A program made the position numbers and the translations under genes. The notes beneath the pieces were generated by a model that ran no database searches, was not told the DNA's origin, and worked only from the letters and a program-made list of their open reading frames with translations. A stretch of 64,000 nt of DNA from Herbaspirillum aquaticum. GTDB lineage: Bacteria; Pseudomonadota; Gammaproteobacteria; Burkholderiales; Burkholderiaceae_D. The DNA lies in NCBI RefSeq assembly GCF_002213425.1, contig NZ_NJGV01000014.1, positions 1 to 64,000 on the forward strand, written 5' to 3'. This document shows, piece by piece, positions 16,792 through 25,940 of the stretch (position 1 is its first letter; every line of letters begins with the position of its first letter).

Positions 16792-17466
16792 TCAGTGCAG
16801 GCTGCGGCCCCGGTGCTCCAGCCGCGACAGCCAGCGCACCAAGGGCAGCAGCAGCACCAGATAGAGCAAGGCTGCCAGTACGATGGGCGAAGGGTTGTAG
16901 ACCAGCGACTGCGCATCGCGTGCTACCCGCAGCAGTTCAGGCAAGGCCACCACGCTGGCAATGGTAGTCAGCTTGATGACCTCGATGCCATTGCCGACCA
17001 GGTCCGGCAAGGCGTTGCGCACGGCCTGCGGCACGATCACCCAGGCCAGCGCCTGGGTGCGCGACAGGCCGGTCGAACGCGCGGCTTCCATCTGGCCGCT
17101 GGGCACGCTTTCTATGCCGGCGCGCAGCACCTCGGCAAAATAGCTGGAGTTGTTGAACATGAAGCCCAGCGCCACGGCCAGCAGCTTGGGCAGCTCCAGC
17201 CCGAGGAAGGGTGCGCCGAAATAGATCAGGATCAACAGCACCAGCGGCGGAAAGGAGCGGAAGAAATCCACGTACACTGCCACCGCAATGCGCACCGTGC
17301 GCGAACGGCTCTGGGTGGCCAGCAAGGCCAGCAGCAAGCCCGATACCACGCCGATGGGGATCACCAGCAGCGACAGCCACACCGTGGTCCACAAGCCGCC
17401 CAGCAGGAAGGGCAGGACCTGGCGATAGACCTCCAGGTTGAAGAAATTCTGCAGCAAGGCGTCCAT
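16792..17466 (-). CDS. polar amino-acid-type ABC permease
   Basis: A 224-aa inner-membrane permease of the His/Glu/Gln family with about five helices and the EAA loop near EAARSTGLSRTQALAWVIVPQAVRNALP. It pairs with the permease encoded just upstream (12-nt gap). It is the last gene of the hydantoin cluster's leftward operon and ends 20 nt from the convergent MFS gene. Substrate unknown, probably a hydantoin, carbamoyl amino acid or related compound. Confidence 0.9.
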   Translation of the reverse strand: MDALLQNFFNLEVYRQVLPFLLGGLWTTVWLSLLVIPIGVVSGLLLALLATQSRSRTVRIAVAVYVDFFRSFPPLVLLILIYFGAPFLGLELPKLLAVALGFMFNNSSYFAEVLRAGIESVPSGQMEAARSTGLSRTQALAWVIVPQAVRNALPDLVGNGIEVIKLTTIASVVALPELLRVARDAQSLVYNPSPIVLAALLYLVLLLPLVRWLSRLEHRGRSLH

Positions 17467-17478
17467 GACGGCGCTCTC

Positions 17479-18150
17479 CTATCGTTTCCAGCGCCAGCGG
17501 GTTTCCAGCCAGCGCGCCAACAAGACCACCGGAATGAAGATCACCAGGTAAGCCGCCGCCCCCAGCATCAGTGGCGTGGGATTGCCGGCATTGCTGCTGG
17601 CGGCCTGGGCGGTGTTGAGGATCTCCGACAAGGCCACCACCGATCCCAGTGCGGTGTTCTTGGTAATGGAGATGACCCGGTTGGTCAGCGGCGGCACCGC
17701 CATGCGCAAGGCCTGCGGCAGGATCACGGCGGCCATGGTCTGCCCCCATGACAGGCCGGTCGAACGCGCTGCCTCGCTCTGGCCGCGCGGCAAGGCGGCG
17801 ATGCCGGCCCAGATGCTTTCCTCGGCGTAGGCGGCCAGCACCAGGGTCAGCGCCAGCCAGGTCGCGGTGAAGGACGACATGGCCAGGTCGATATACGGAA
17901 ACGCAAAGAAAAGCACGATGATCAGGATCAGCGGCGGCAAGGCCCGCATGACATCGGCAAAGGCGACCACCAGCCACACCAGGCCGCGCTTGCCGGTGGC
18001 GCGCAGCACCGCCAGCAACAGCCCCAGCAGCAGGCCGGAGGCAATCACCGCCAGGCTCAGCAGGACGGTCACGCCCATGCCGCGCAGGATGTCCGGCCAG
18101 TAGCGCGCCGCGATCTCGGCATTGAAGAAGGTAAAAAGAAATTGCTCCAT
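17479..18150 (-). CDS. polar amino-acid-type ABC permease
   Basis: A 223-aa permease, second membrane subunit of the same importer, with the EAA loop in QSEAARSTGLSWGQTMAAVI. The start lies 3 nt after the ATPase stop, so the genes are co-translated. The two permeases are homologous but not near-identical, which suggests a heterodimer. Confidence 0.9.
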   Translation of the reverse strand: MEQFLFTFFNAEIAARYWPDILRGMGVTVLLSLAVIASGLLLGLLLAVLRATGKRGLVWLVVAFADVMRALPPLILIIVLFFAFPYIDLAMSSFTATWLALTLVLAAYAEESIWAGIAALPRGQSEAARSTGLSWGQTMAAVILPQALRMAVPPLTNRVISITKNTALGSVVALSEILNTAQAASSNAGNPTPLMLGAAAYLVIFIPVVLLARWLETRWRWKR

Positions 18151-18153
18151 GGC

Positions 18154-18903
18154 TCAGCCGTGCTGTGCGAAGCGCGCCACGAAGGCCTTGGTGCGTGCCT
18201 GCTGCGGATCGCCGAAGATCTGTTCGGGCGGTCCCTCCTCGACGATCACGCCACCGTCCATGAAGACCACACGGTCAGCTGCCGCACGGGCAAAGGCCAT
18301 TTCGTGCGTGACGACCAGCATGGTCATGCCGGCCTCGCGCAACTGCCGCATCACCTGCAGCACGCTGCCGACCAGTTCGGGGTCGAGGGCGCTGGTAGGT
18401 TCATCGAAGAGCATCACCTTGGGCTCCAGCGCGATGCCGCGTGCAATGCCCACGCGCTGCTGCTGGCCGCCGGAGAGCTGGCCGGGAAAGGCGCCTGCCT
18501 TCTCCAGCATGCCCACCTGTTCCAGGGCCCGGCGCGCGCGCCGTTCGGCCTCGGCATGCGGATGCTTCTGGACCTTCTTCAGGGCCAGCATCACGTTGCC
18601 CAGCACGCTCATGTGCGGATAGAGGTTGAACTGCTGGAACACCATGCCGATTTTCTGGCGCACGGCATTGAGGTCGGTGCGGGCATGCATGATGTCCTGC
18701 CCATCCACCACGATCTGGCCGGCGCTGGGTTCTTCGAGCCGGTTGCAGCAACGCAGCATGGTGCTCTTGCCCGAACCGGACGGGCCGATCACGCAGATCA
18801 GCTGGCCCGGCCGCACGCGCAGGTCGATCCCGCGCAGGACGGTATTGCCTTCATAGGACTTGTGCAGGCCGACGATTTCTAGGATGGGAGCGGCAAGGTT
18901 CAT
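18154..18903 (-). CDS. amino-acid-type ABC transporter ATPase (GlnQ-like)
   Basis: A 249-aa ATPase with Walker [10 protein letters not shown], signature [14 protein letters not shown], Walker [15 protein letters not shown] and the H-loop TH. This is the GlnQ/HisP family. It drives the importer formed by the two permeases downstream and the binding protein upstream. Confidence 0.95.
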   Translation of the reverse strand: MNLAAPILEIVGLHKSYEGNTVLRGIDLRVRPGQLICVIGPSGSGKSTMLRCCNRLEEPSAGQIVVDGQDIMHARTDLNAVRQKIGMVFQQFNLYPHMSVLGNVMLALKKVQKHPHAEAERRARRALEQVGMLEKAGAFPGQLSGGQQQRVGIARGIALEPKVMLFDEPTSALDPELVGSVLQVMRQLREAGMTMLVVTHEMAFARAAADRVVFMDGGVIVEEGPPEQIFGDPQQARTKAFVARFAQHG

Positions 18904-18964
18904 GGAGGCTTCTGTCTCGGTTCAGGCGGTCGGCATCAAGTTCTTCTCAGTGGGCTCAGTGCGC

Positions 18965-19837
18965 TCAGTTGCACTTGAGCGTCACCGGGGTCGGATCGTA
19001 ACCATCCAGGCCCGGCACGCCCTGCCCCACCCCCACCTTGACCACGGTGGCATCCGGTGCCGGGGTATAGCCGAACCACTTCTGCGCGATCTTGCCCAGC
19101 GTGCCGTCTTGCTTCATGCACTTGAGCGCCATGCCGGCCGCGTCGCGCCCGGCCTTGTCATCCAGGCGGAAGGCCAGCGCCCAGACCAGGCCAGTCTTGA
19201 CGGTGTAGGTGGTCTGCACGGCCGGATTCTGCTTGGCGGCCCAGGCGGCCACGGTGCTGCCGGCCAGGTTGGCATCGGCGCGGCCGGATTGCACTGCCTG
19301 CACCGCATCGGCATTGTTGCCATAGACGTCGTACTTGAAACCATACTTGGGGGCGTTGTCACGCGCCCAGAGTTCATAGGCCGAGCCCTTGTTGACCGAG
19401 ATGGTCTTGCCCTTCAGGTCGTCCAGCGCATTGATGGGCGCAGCGCCCTTCTTGATGACGAAGGTGTAGTCGGTATCCAGGTAGCCTTCAGTGAAAAGCA
19501 TGGCCTTGGCGCGCTCTGGGGTGGCCGTCACGGGCGCCAGCACGAAGTCATATTTCTTGGCGTTCAGGCCCGGCACCAGGCCGGAAAATTCGGTCCCTTC
19601 GATCTCGATCTTGCGCCCCAGGCGGCGGGCCAGTTCTTCGCCCAGGTCGATGTTGAAGCCTTGCAGACCGCCACCCAGCTTGACCATCGCATGCGGCGCA
19701 AAGGTGGCATCCACCCCGGTGCGCAGCGGGCCGCCCTGGGCCATGGCACCGGCCGACAGCAATGCACTGGCCGACAGCACGGCCAGCAGGGAGGACTTCA
19801 GGGAAGACTTGGAAGGCAGGACCAGGAACGGAAACAT
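18965..19837 (-). CDS. ABC transporter substrate-binding protein
   Basis: A 290-aa exported binding protein. The signal peptide ends near AMA before QGG. The mature protein has the polar amino-acid family layout (GFNIDLGEELARRLG, DFVLAPVTATPERAK, VNKGSAYELW). Its position between the D-carbamoylase and the ATPase suggests it delivers the pathway's substrate. Ligand unknown. Confidence 0.92.
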   Translation of the reverse strand: MFPFLVLPSKSSLKSSLLAVLSASALLSAGAMAQGGPLRTGVDATFAPHAMVKLGGGLQGFNIDLGEELARRLGRKIEIEGTEFSGLVPGLNAKKYDFVLAPVTATPERAKAMLFTEGYLDTDYTFVIKKGAAPINALDDLKGKTISVNKGSAYELWARDNAPKYGFKYDVYGNNADAVQAVQSGRADANLAGSTVAAWAAKQNPAVQTTYTVKTGLVWALAFRLDDKAGRDAAGMALKCMKQDGTLGKIAQKWFGYTPAPDATVVKVGVGQGVPGLDGYDPTPVTLKCN

Positions 19838-19875
19838 CGCAACACTCCTCGATTGGGTGGAAGGTGGACAGTGAT

Positions 19876-20835
19876 TCAGGTAGACAGCTCGGACGGGGCC
19901 AGCGGCGCGCCGGCCCCGGTGCGCTCGACGATGAGACGGTAATGCTCCGGACGGCGGTGCTTGGCGAAATTGAAGACGTGCTGCAGGAAGGTTTCACCCA
20001 GTTGCAGGTCGCAACTGGCGAAGATCACCTCATCCTCCTCACCCTGCGCCTGCGCCACGATCTCGCCGGAAGGTGCCACGATGGCCGAACCGCCGATCAT
20101 GTGGAAACCATCCTCGAAGCCGCACTTGGCGGCGGCCGCCACCCACAATCCGTTCTGGTAGGCGTTGGCCTGCAGCGACAGCAGGTGGTGGAACATGCGC
20201 AAATGGGGCGGTTCGTTCCAGTGGATGTTCCAGGACGGCGTGTTGTAGCCCAGCGTGACGATGCGTGCGCTCTGCAGGCTCATGACGCGATAGGTCTCGG
20301 GCCAGCGGCGGTCATTGCACAGGCACTGGCCGATGCGCGTGCCCAGCATGTCAGTGACACCAAAGCCGTCGTTGCCGACCTCGAAGTATTTCTTCTCCAG
20401 ATGCTGGAAGGGTGCATCAGGTTTGTGGTCGCTGTGCCCGGGCAGGTGGATCTTGCGATAGCGCGCCACGATCCGGGCTGTTTCATCCACCAGGATGGCG
20501 GTGTTGTAGTGGTGGCCATCGGGCGTCAATTCACCATAGCCCAGGTAGAAGCCGATCCTGAGCCGCGCGGCCAGTTCGAACAAGGGCCGGGTCTGCGGGC
20601 CGGGCATCTCGGCCTCGAAGAAGCGCGCATCGACCTCGGCCTGGTCTTCCATCCAGTAACGCGGGAAGAAGGTCGTCAGTGCCAATTCCGGAAACACCAC
20701 CATCTTCGCACCACGGGCGGCGGCCTCGCGCATCATCTCCAGCAGGCGGCGCACCACCGTGGTCCGGTCTTCGGCCAGTTGCACCGGCCCCATCTGGGCC
20801 ACGGCCAGGCCGAAACGATTGTCCTTGTTGCTCAT
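19876..20835 (-). CDS. hyuC: N-carbamoyl-D-amino-acid hydrolase (D-carbamoylase)
   Basis: A 319-aa nitrilase-superfamily amidase. The catalytic triad is Glu50 (VVFPE), Lys128 (RYRKIHLPG) and Cys173 (CLCNDRRWPE), with CNDRRWPE typical of D-carbamoylases. It releases ammonia and CO2 from an N-carbamoyl-D-amino acid to give the D-amino acid. The frame opens far upstream but the true start is ATG 20835, which overlaps the hydantoinase stop (ATGA). Coupling to a hydantoinase strengthens the call. Beta-ureidopropionase is an alternative. Confidence 0.9.
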   Translation of the reverse strand: MSNKDNRFGLAVAQMGPVQLAEDRTTVVRRLLEMMREAAARGAKMVVFPELALTTFFPRYWMEDQAEVDARFFEAEMPGPQTRPLFELAARLRIGFYLGYGELTPDGHHYNTAILVDETARIVARYRKIHLPGHSDHKPDAPFQHLEKKYFEVGNDGFGVTDMLGTRIGQCLCNDRRWPETYRVMSLQSARIVTLGYNTPSWNIHWNEPPHLRMFHHLLSLQANAYQNGLWVAAAAKCGFEDGFHMIGGSAIVAPSGEIVAQAQGEEDEVIFASCDLQLGETFLQHVFNFAKHRRPEHYRLIVERTGAGAPLAPSELST

Positions 20836-22304
20836 TGCGATTCCCATGCCTTTCCCTTGAGGCCGAGCAAGCCCGGCAGATGGCTGCGTGTCGGCCGCTG
20901 CGCAATGCTGGCTGGCGCCGGACACTGGCGTGCGATGAAGCGGCCCGAACCGCGCGCCACTTTCAGTTCACCCTCGCTGACCACCACGCGGCCGCGGCTG
21001 GCGACCACTTCCGGCCAGCCCCGGATCTGCCGCCCTTCATAGGGCGTATAGCCGACGTTGTCGTGCAGCAGTGCCGCCGTGATGGTGGTCTCGCGTTCCG
21101 GGTTCCAGATCACCAGATCGGCATCGAGCCCCTCGGCGATGTTGCCCTTGCAGTGCGACAGCCCATACATGTGGGCGTGATTGGTCGCCGTCAGGCGCAC
21201 GAATTCGTGGATGTCGAGACGGCCCTTCAGCACGCCTTCGGAAAACAGCAGCGGCAGGCGCAGCTCGATGCCCGGCACGCCATTGGCCATTTCCTTGAAG
21301 GTGGTGTCTTCGCCGCGCGGCAGCTTGCCGCTCTCGTCGAAGCGATACGGGGCATGGTCGGAGGAGTACATGCCCAGCGTGCCGTCCTTGAGCCCGGCCC
21401 AGACCGCCTCCTGGGCGTTGGCATCGCGCGGCGGCGGGCTGCAGCAATACTTGGCCCCTTCCACGCCGGGCAGGTCGATATCCTCCGCCGTGAGGAACAG
21501 GTATTGCGGGCAGCTCTCGGCGTAGATCTGCGCACCCAGCAGCCTGGCATTGCGAATGGTCTGCACCGTCTCGGCCCCGGCCACGTGCACGATCAACACC
21601 GGCACGCCGATCAGGCGCGACAAGGCAATGGCGCGATGGCTGGCCTCAGCCTCGGCCAGCGGATCGTGCGCCACCGCGTGGAACTTGGGGGCGGTATGTC
21701 CCTGGTCCAGCAGGCGCGAGGCGAGCCAGCGGATCATGTCGTGGTTCTCCGCATGGATCATCACCAGCGCCCCTTCGCGGCCGGCCAGCGCCATCACGTC
21801 CAGCAGCTGGTAATCATCGAGCTTGAGGGCGTTGTAGGTCATGTAGACCTTCAGCGAGGTGATGCCTTCGCGGATGGCCTGCGGCAAGTCGTGCTGCAGG
21901 GCCTGCTCGTCGGGATCGGCCAGGATCAGGTGGAAGCCATAGTCGATCACCGCCTTCTCGCGGGCGCGTTGCGCATAATCGGCGATCACGTCGGGGATGC
22001 GATTGCCGCGATGCTGGGCCGCGAACGGGATGATGGTGGTGGTGCCGCCGAAAGCCGCCGAGACCGAACCCGAATAGAAATCATCGGCACACATCATGCC
22101 CATGCCGGAGAGCTGCTCGATGTGGCAATGGCTGTCGATGCCGCCAGGCAGGACCCAGCGTCCGGCGGCGTCGATGTCCTCGCGTCCCGGCGGCAGGCCC
22201 GGCGCGATGCGCGCGATCACGCCGTCCTTGACGCCGATATCGGCAAAGAAGGTCTCACGGTCGGTAGAGATGCGGCCGTTGCGGATGGTGAGGTCGAAGT
22301 CCAT
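20832..22304 (-). CDS. hyuA: D-hydantoinase / dihydropyrimidinase
   Basis: A 490-aa cyclic amidohydrolase. Metal ligands are visible: His59 and His61 (DSHCHIE), the lysine to be carboxylated Lys152 (SLKVYMTY), His184 (MIHAEN), His240 (IVHVAG) and Asp316 (SSDHAPY). It opens 5-substituted hydantoins or dihydropyrimidines to N-carbamoyl acids, the substrate of the next enzyme. Length is normal, with a short extra C-terminal tail. Whether the natural substrate is a hydantoin, dihydrouracil or another ring is not settled; the racemase in the cluster favours hydantoins. Confidence 0.92.
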   Translation of the reverse strand: MDFDLTIRNGRISTDRETFFADIGVKDGVIARIAPGLPPGREDIDAAGRWVLPGGIDSHCHIEQLSGMGMMCADDFYSGSVSAAFGGTTTIIPFAAQHRGNRIPDVIADYAQRAREKAVIDYGFHLILADPDEQALQHDLPQAIREGITSLKVYMTYNALKLDDYQLLDVMALAGREGALVMIHAENHDMIRWLASRLLDQGHTAPKFHAVAHDPLAEAEASHRAIALSRLIGVPVLIVHVAGAETVQTIRNARLLGAQIYAESCPQYLFLTAEDIDLPGVEGAKYCCSPPPRDANAQEAVWAGLKDGTLGMYSSDHAPYRFDESGKLPRGEDTTFKEMANGVPGIELRLPLLFSEGVLKGRLDIHEFVRLTATNHAHMYGLSHCKGNIAEGLDADLVIWNPERETTITAALLHDNVGYTPYEGRQIRGWPEVVASRGRVVVSEGELKVARGSGRFIARQCPAPASIAQRPTRSHLPGLLGLKGKAWESQ

Positions 22305-22319
22305 GCAGGAGTCTTGAGG

Positions 22320-23099
22320 TCAGAAGGTTCCGGGATAGGCGCCGCCATCCATGAGCAGGTTTTGTCCGGTGACAAAACCTGCCTGGGCGCTGCACAGCCA
22401 GGCACAGGCGTCGCCGAATTCGGCCGGCTGGCCGAAGCGGCGGGCCGGGTTGGCCGCACGGCGGGCAGCCAGCACGTCCTCTGCCGACTTGCCGCTGCCG
22501 CGTGCGCTGGCTGCAGCCGTCGCCAGCAGCCGCTCAGTCTCGAAAGGACCCGGCAGCAGGTTGTTGATGGTCACGTTGCGGGCCACGGTCGTCCTGGCCA
22601 GGCCGGCGACGAAGCCGGTCAGGCCGGAACGTGCGCCATTGGACAAACCGAGGATGTCGATGGGCGCCTTCACCGCACCGGAGGTGATGTTGACGATACG
22701 GCCGAAGCCGCGCTGCATCATGCCATCCACGGTGGCCTTGATCAGTGCTATGGGGGTGAGCATGTTGGCATCGATGGCGGCGATCCAGTCCTCGCGCGAC
22801 CATTCGCGAAAATCGCCCGGCTTGGGGCCGCCGGCGTTGGTGACCAGGATGTCCGGCGCGGGACAGGCCGCCAGCGCCAGCGCGCGGCCCTCGGGCGTGG
22901 TGATGTCGCCCGCGACCGTCGTGACGGTGGCCCCGGTGGCTGCACGCACCTGCTGTGCTGCCGCTTCGAGGACTTCCGCCCCGCGTGCGGTCATGGTCAC
23001 GGCCACCCCCTCGCGTGCCAGCGAGATGGCACAGGCCAGGCCCAGGCCTTTGCTGGAGGCGCATACCAGGGCGCGTCGCCCGCTGATTCCCAGATCCAT
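22320..23099 (-). CDS. SDR-family protein with altered catalytic residues
   Basis: A 259-aa short-chain dehydrogenase fold. The NAD(P) site ASSKGLGLA (about 14-22) and NAG (88-90) are present, and Ser140 is in place (NITSGA). At the YxxxK position the sequence reads SNGAR, so the tyrosine is Ser153 and the lysine Arg157. It may therefore be an atypical reductase or use another mechanism; some SDR proteins with a SNGAR motif are known to me as unassigned homologues. It sits between the hydantoinase and the lyase-like gene in the leftward operon. Confidence 0.88.
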   Translation of the reverse strand: MDLGISGRRALVCASSKGLGLACAISLAREGVAVTMTARGAEVLEAAAQQVRAATGATVTTVAGDITTPEGRALALAACPAPDILVTNAGGPKPGDFREWSREDWIAAIDANMLTPIALIKATVDGMMQRGFGRIVNITSGAVKAPIDILGLSNGARSGLTGFVAGLARTTVARNVTINNLLPGPFETERLLATAAASARGSGKSAEDVLAARRAANPARRFGQPAEFGDACAWLCSAQAGFVTGQNLLMDGGAYPGTF

Positions 23100-23109
23100 C
23101 GGCGGCTCC

Positions 23110-24051
23110 TCAAGCGATGACCAGCGCGCCGCGCTGATCCAGGTCCAGGCCGACGCGGGCGATCACGGCTTCCAGTTCACGCTCGGTCTCGGGATCGATG
23201 CGCATGCCCGGCGAACGGATGGCATCGCTGCTGATGACGCCCCGCTTGCGATAGACATACTTGCGCAGCGACAGTCCGATCTTGGGCTGGAACTCATAAC
23301 GGATCAGCGGGCAATACTTGTCGAAGGTGGCCGCCGCTCCCGCCAGGTCACCGGCGGCGAACTGGTCGTAGATGCGCACCAGGATCTCCGGGAAGGCAAA
23401 GCCGGTCATGGTGCCGACCGCACCACGCTGCAGCTCTTCGAGGAAATACACGCCGCCCAGGCCGCCGAAGATGCGCATCGATTCACCGGCCAGGTCGCGG
23501 ATGCGGCTGATCTTCTGGCCCACCGGCGGCTCTTCCATCTTGATGAAATTGACGCCGCCTTCCTGTCCCAGGCGGGCAATCACCTCGGCCTTGATTTCGG
23601 TCCCGAAGGAATCGGGGAAATCATGGATCACCACGGGGATGGAAAGCGCTGCGGCCAGCGACTTGTAATAGTCGAATTGCACTGCATCGGACGCCATGTC
23701 CAGCGGTGCTGCAAAGACGGCAGCCGCGCCCGCCTCGGCCGCTTCCGTAGCTTGCTCGATGGCACCGGCCAGGCCCAGGGCGCGCACGCCGACCCAGACC
23801 GGCACCCGTCCTGCCGCACACTTGACGAAAGTTGACGTCACCGCGCGGCGCTCGGCGTTGGAGAGCTTGTGCGCTTCGCCCAGGAAACCGAGGATGGCCA
23901 GGCCCGATACGCCGGCTTCGATCTGGAACTCCACCAGGGTGGCGATGCTGCCCAGGTCCAGTGCGCCATCGGCGTGGAAAGGCGTGGGGCAGATGGTATA
24001 GACACCGCGCGCAGTGGCCAGCGCGGAAGCAGGGGCGAGAGTTGAAGACAT
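23110..24051 (-). CDS. DHDPS/NAL-family aldolase-like enzyme with a changed Tyr motif
   Basis: A 313-aa TIM-barrel Schiff-base aldolase. The lysine Lys171 is in NFIKMEE and the GFLGEAHKL segment stands for the usual GxxGE loop. The canonical YNxP motif is HDFP (143-146), so the catalytic tyrosine is replaced by histidine. A classical DHDPS is therefore unlikely; a lyase or aldolase on another keto acid is more plausible. It is the first gene of the leftward operon, about 120 nt from an LTTR-type dyad. Confidence 0.85.
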   Translation of the reverse strand: MSSTLAPASALATARGVYTICPTPFHADGALDLGSIATLVEFQIEAGVSGLAILGFLGEAHKLSNAERRAVTSTFVKCAAGRVPVWVGVRALGLAGAIEQATEAAEAGAAAVFAAPLDMASDAVQFDYYKSLAAALSIPVVIHDFPDSFGTEIKAEVIARLGQEGGVNFIKMEEPPVGQKISRIRDLAGESMRIFGGLGGVYFLEELQRGAVGTMTGFAFPEILVRIYDQFAAGDLAGAAATFDKYCPLIRYEFQPKIGLSLRKYVYRKRGVISSDAIRSPGMRIDPETERELEAVIARVGLDLDQRGALVIA

Positions 24052-24172
24052 GCGCGACGTTCCATGAAAAAAGAGTGGGCACGGCGGCCAACCTGGCGGC
24101 GGACCGGAGAAGTTGCAAACGATTGTCGTGGAGTCATCTGCGCTTGTCGCTTGCCTTTTTGTGTGCTTGCCT

Positions 24173-24185
24173 TAACGTCGTGTTA
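24173..24185. promoter_or_regulatory. LTTR-type box (T-N11-A dyad), left arm
   Basis: TAACGTCGTGTTA, a T-N11-A with TAAC/GTTA arms. It shares TAAC and TGTTA with the box at 25144. It overlaps the LysR stop codon and lies in front of the leftward catabolic operon. Confidence 0.6.
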
Positions 24186-25127
24186 ATCGCCGGTTCCAGC
24201 CGATATGTTCGTTTCTTCATCAGGCAGGCCATATCCCTGCGTGCGCACCAGCTGCTGCAGTTCGGCGATGAAGGCCTGGGTCAATTGCGAGAGCGGCTCG
24301 GTACGTACATGCACCAGGTTGGCCCGCAGGATGGGGGCACGGGCCACCGGCCGCACCACCATCTGGCTGGTACCGGCCCAGCTGCGCACCGAGAATTCAT
24401 CGACCAGCGCCACCCCCGCCCCCATCTGCACCAGCGAACAAGCATTCTGGGGCGAGCCCACTTCCATGATGGGGCGCAAGGGCTCTTCCTCGGTCTGGTA
24501 GAAGCGCCCGACGATGCCGCCGAAGGGGGAATCGCGGTTGTAGGAGATCAGCGGGAAGGGCTGCAGGTCAGCCAGGGTCAGGGTGCCGCGGCGGGTCAGC
24601 TCATGGTTGTAGGGCAGCACGCACACCAGGCGGTTGCTGCACAAGGGGGTGACCTGCAGGCTGGGATGCTCCATCGGCAGGATGATGATGCCCAGGTCCG
24701 CCTGGCGCGACAGCAGGCGGTCCTTGAGATAACCATAGTTGAGGCAGTGGAAGGTCAGCTTGACCTCCGGATGGCGGTTGCGGAACAGCGCGATGGCCTG
24801 CGGGATCAGCATCTGCCCGATGCTCGGGCTGGAGACGATGTTGAGGATGCCGCTGCGGTTTTCCGACAGGTCGGTGGCCAGCTCGTTGACGCGCTGCACG
24901 GCCTGGTACACGTGCTCCACTTCATGGAACAGCTTCTTGGCCTCGGGTGTGGCATACAGCCTGCCCTTGATGCGTTCGAACAGGGCGAAGCCGACCCGTT
25001 GCTCGGTGTGGGACAGCAGGCGGCTCACCGCCGGCTGCGAAACGAACAGCAATTGCGAGGCGCCGCTGATGGAGCCGGTCGTCATGACCGCCCGAAACAC
25101 CTCGATCTGGCGCAGGTTCAGTGCCAT
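24183..25127 (-). CDS. LysR-family regulator of the hydantoin cluster
   Basis: A 314-aa LysR protein with HTH at about 3-60 (LNLRQIEVFRAVMTTGSIS, QPAVSRLLSHTEQRVGF) and an effector-binding C-terminal domain. It lies between the two divergent catabolic arms and is flanked by two matching T-N11-A dyads, one ahead of each arm. It probably regulates both, with a pathway intermediate as inducer. Confidence 0.93.
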   Translation of the reverse strand: MALNLRQIEVFRAVMTTGSISGASQLLFVSQPAVSRLLSHTEQRVGFALFERIKGRLYATPEAKKLFHEVEHVYQAVQRVNELATDLSENRSGILNIVSSPSIGQMLIPQAIALFRNRHPEVKLTFHCLNYGYLKDRLLSRQADLGIIILPMEHPSLQVTPLCSNRLVCVLPYNHELTRRGTLTLADLQPFPLISYNRDSPFGGIVGRFYQTEEEPLRPIMEVGSPQNACSLVQMGAGVALVDEFSVRSWAGTSQMVVRPVARAPILRANLVHVRTEPLSQLTQAFIAELQQLVRTQGYGLPDEETNISAGTGD

Positions 25128-25143
25128 GGATCCTCATCGCGCA

Positions 25144-25156
25144 TAACAGCATGTTA
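25144..25156. promoter_or_regulatory. LTTR-type box (T-N11-A dyad), right arm
   Basis: TAACAGCATGTTA, a perfect dyad (TAACA/TGTTA) with exact T-N11-A spacing in the gap between the divergent LysR and racemase genes. Likely binding site of the LysR protein. Confidence 0.68.
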
Positions 25157-25245
25157 AGGGGAACCAACAAATGAGCAAGGAGCATGCCCGTCGGCCTGGG
25201 GTAGAGTCGTTGCCTGTGCTGACTCCTGTTTTGCGAGAAACCATC

Positions 25246-25932
25246 ATGTCCCTTGTCCCGGCCGACGGCCCTGCCCTGTTCGTCATCAACCCCAATAGTA
25301 CGGCCGTCGTCACGCGCGGCATCGATGCCGCGATGGCGCCGCTGCGCATGGCCGGAGGACCGGCCATCGAATGCCTGTCGCTGCCCTCGGGCCCGCCCGG
25401 CATCCAGACCCAGCAGGACGTGGACAGCGTGGCCCCTCAGCTGGTGGCGCTGGCGCGCTCCTTGCGTGCCCGCGCAGGGGCCTTCGTGATTGCCTGCTAT
25501 TCCGATCCCGGATTGCATGCGGTGCGCGAGGCGGTGGATGTGCCGGTGCTGGGCATCATGGAAAGTGGCGTGCTCACGGCCCTGACACTGGGCCAGCGCT
25601 TCGGCGTCATCGCCATCCTGCCGGGTTCCATTCCGCGCCATCTGCGCGCCTATGGTGCGATGGGCGTGCAGTCCCGGCTGGCGGGCGAGCTGGCCATCGG
25701 CCTGAACGTGACCGAACTGGCCGACTACGACCGCACGCTGGCGCGCATGCGCGAGGTGGGCTTGCGCTTGCGCGATACGCAGGGAGCCGATGTCATCGTC
25801 ATGGGCTGCGCCGGCATGGCAGTCTATCGGGACGCCTTGCAGGAAGCGCTGGGCATACCCGTGGTGGAACCCAGCCAGGCGGCAGCGGCGATGGCCATCG
25901 GCCGCATCAAGATGAACTGGCATGGCGCCTGA
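25246..25932 (+). CDS. hyuE: hydantoin racemase (Asp/Glu racemase family)
   Basis: A 228-aa protein of the Asp/Glu/hydantoin racemase family. INPNST near the start, the cysteine-containing VIACYSDPG and VMGCAGM segments supply the two cysteine acid/base residues. It interconverts the enantiomers of 5-substituted hydantoins so that the hydantoinase can use both. The frame reaches back to ATG 25171, but ATG 25246 places INPNST at the usual distance. It heads the rightward arm, 8 nt before the dehydrogenase gene. Confidence 0.88.
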   Translation: MSLVPADGPALFVINPNSTAVVTRGIDAAMAPLRMAGGPAIECLSLPSGPPGIQTQQDVDSVAPQLVALARSLRARAGAFVIACYSDPGLHAVREAVDVPVLGIMESGVLTALTLGQRFGVIAILPGSIPRHLRAYGAMGVQSRLAGELAIGLNVTELADYDRTLARMREVGLRLRDTQGADVIVMGCAGMAVYRDALQEALGIPVVEPSQAAAAMAIGRIKMNWHGA

Positions 25933-25940
25933 GGACCGAT

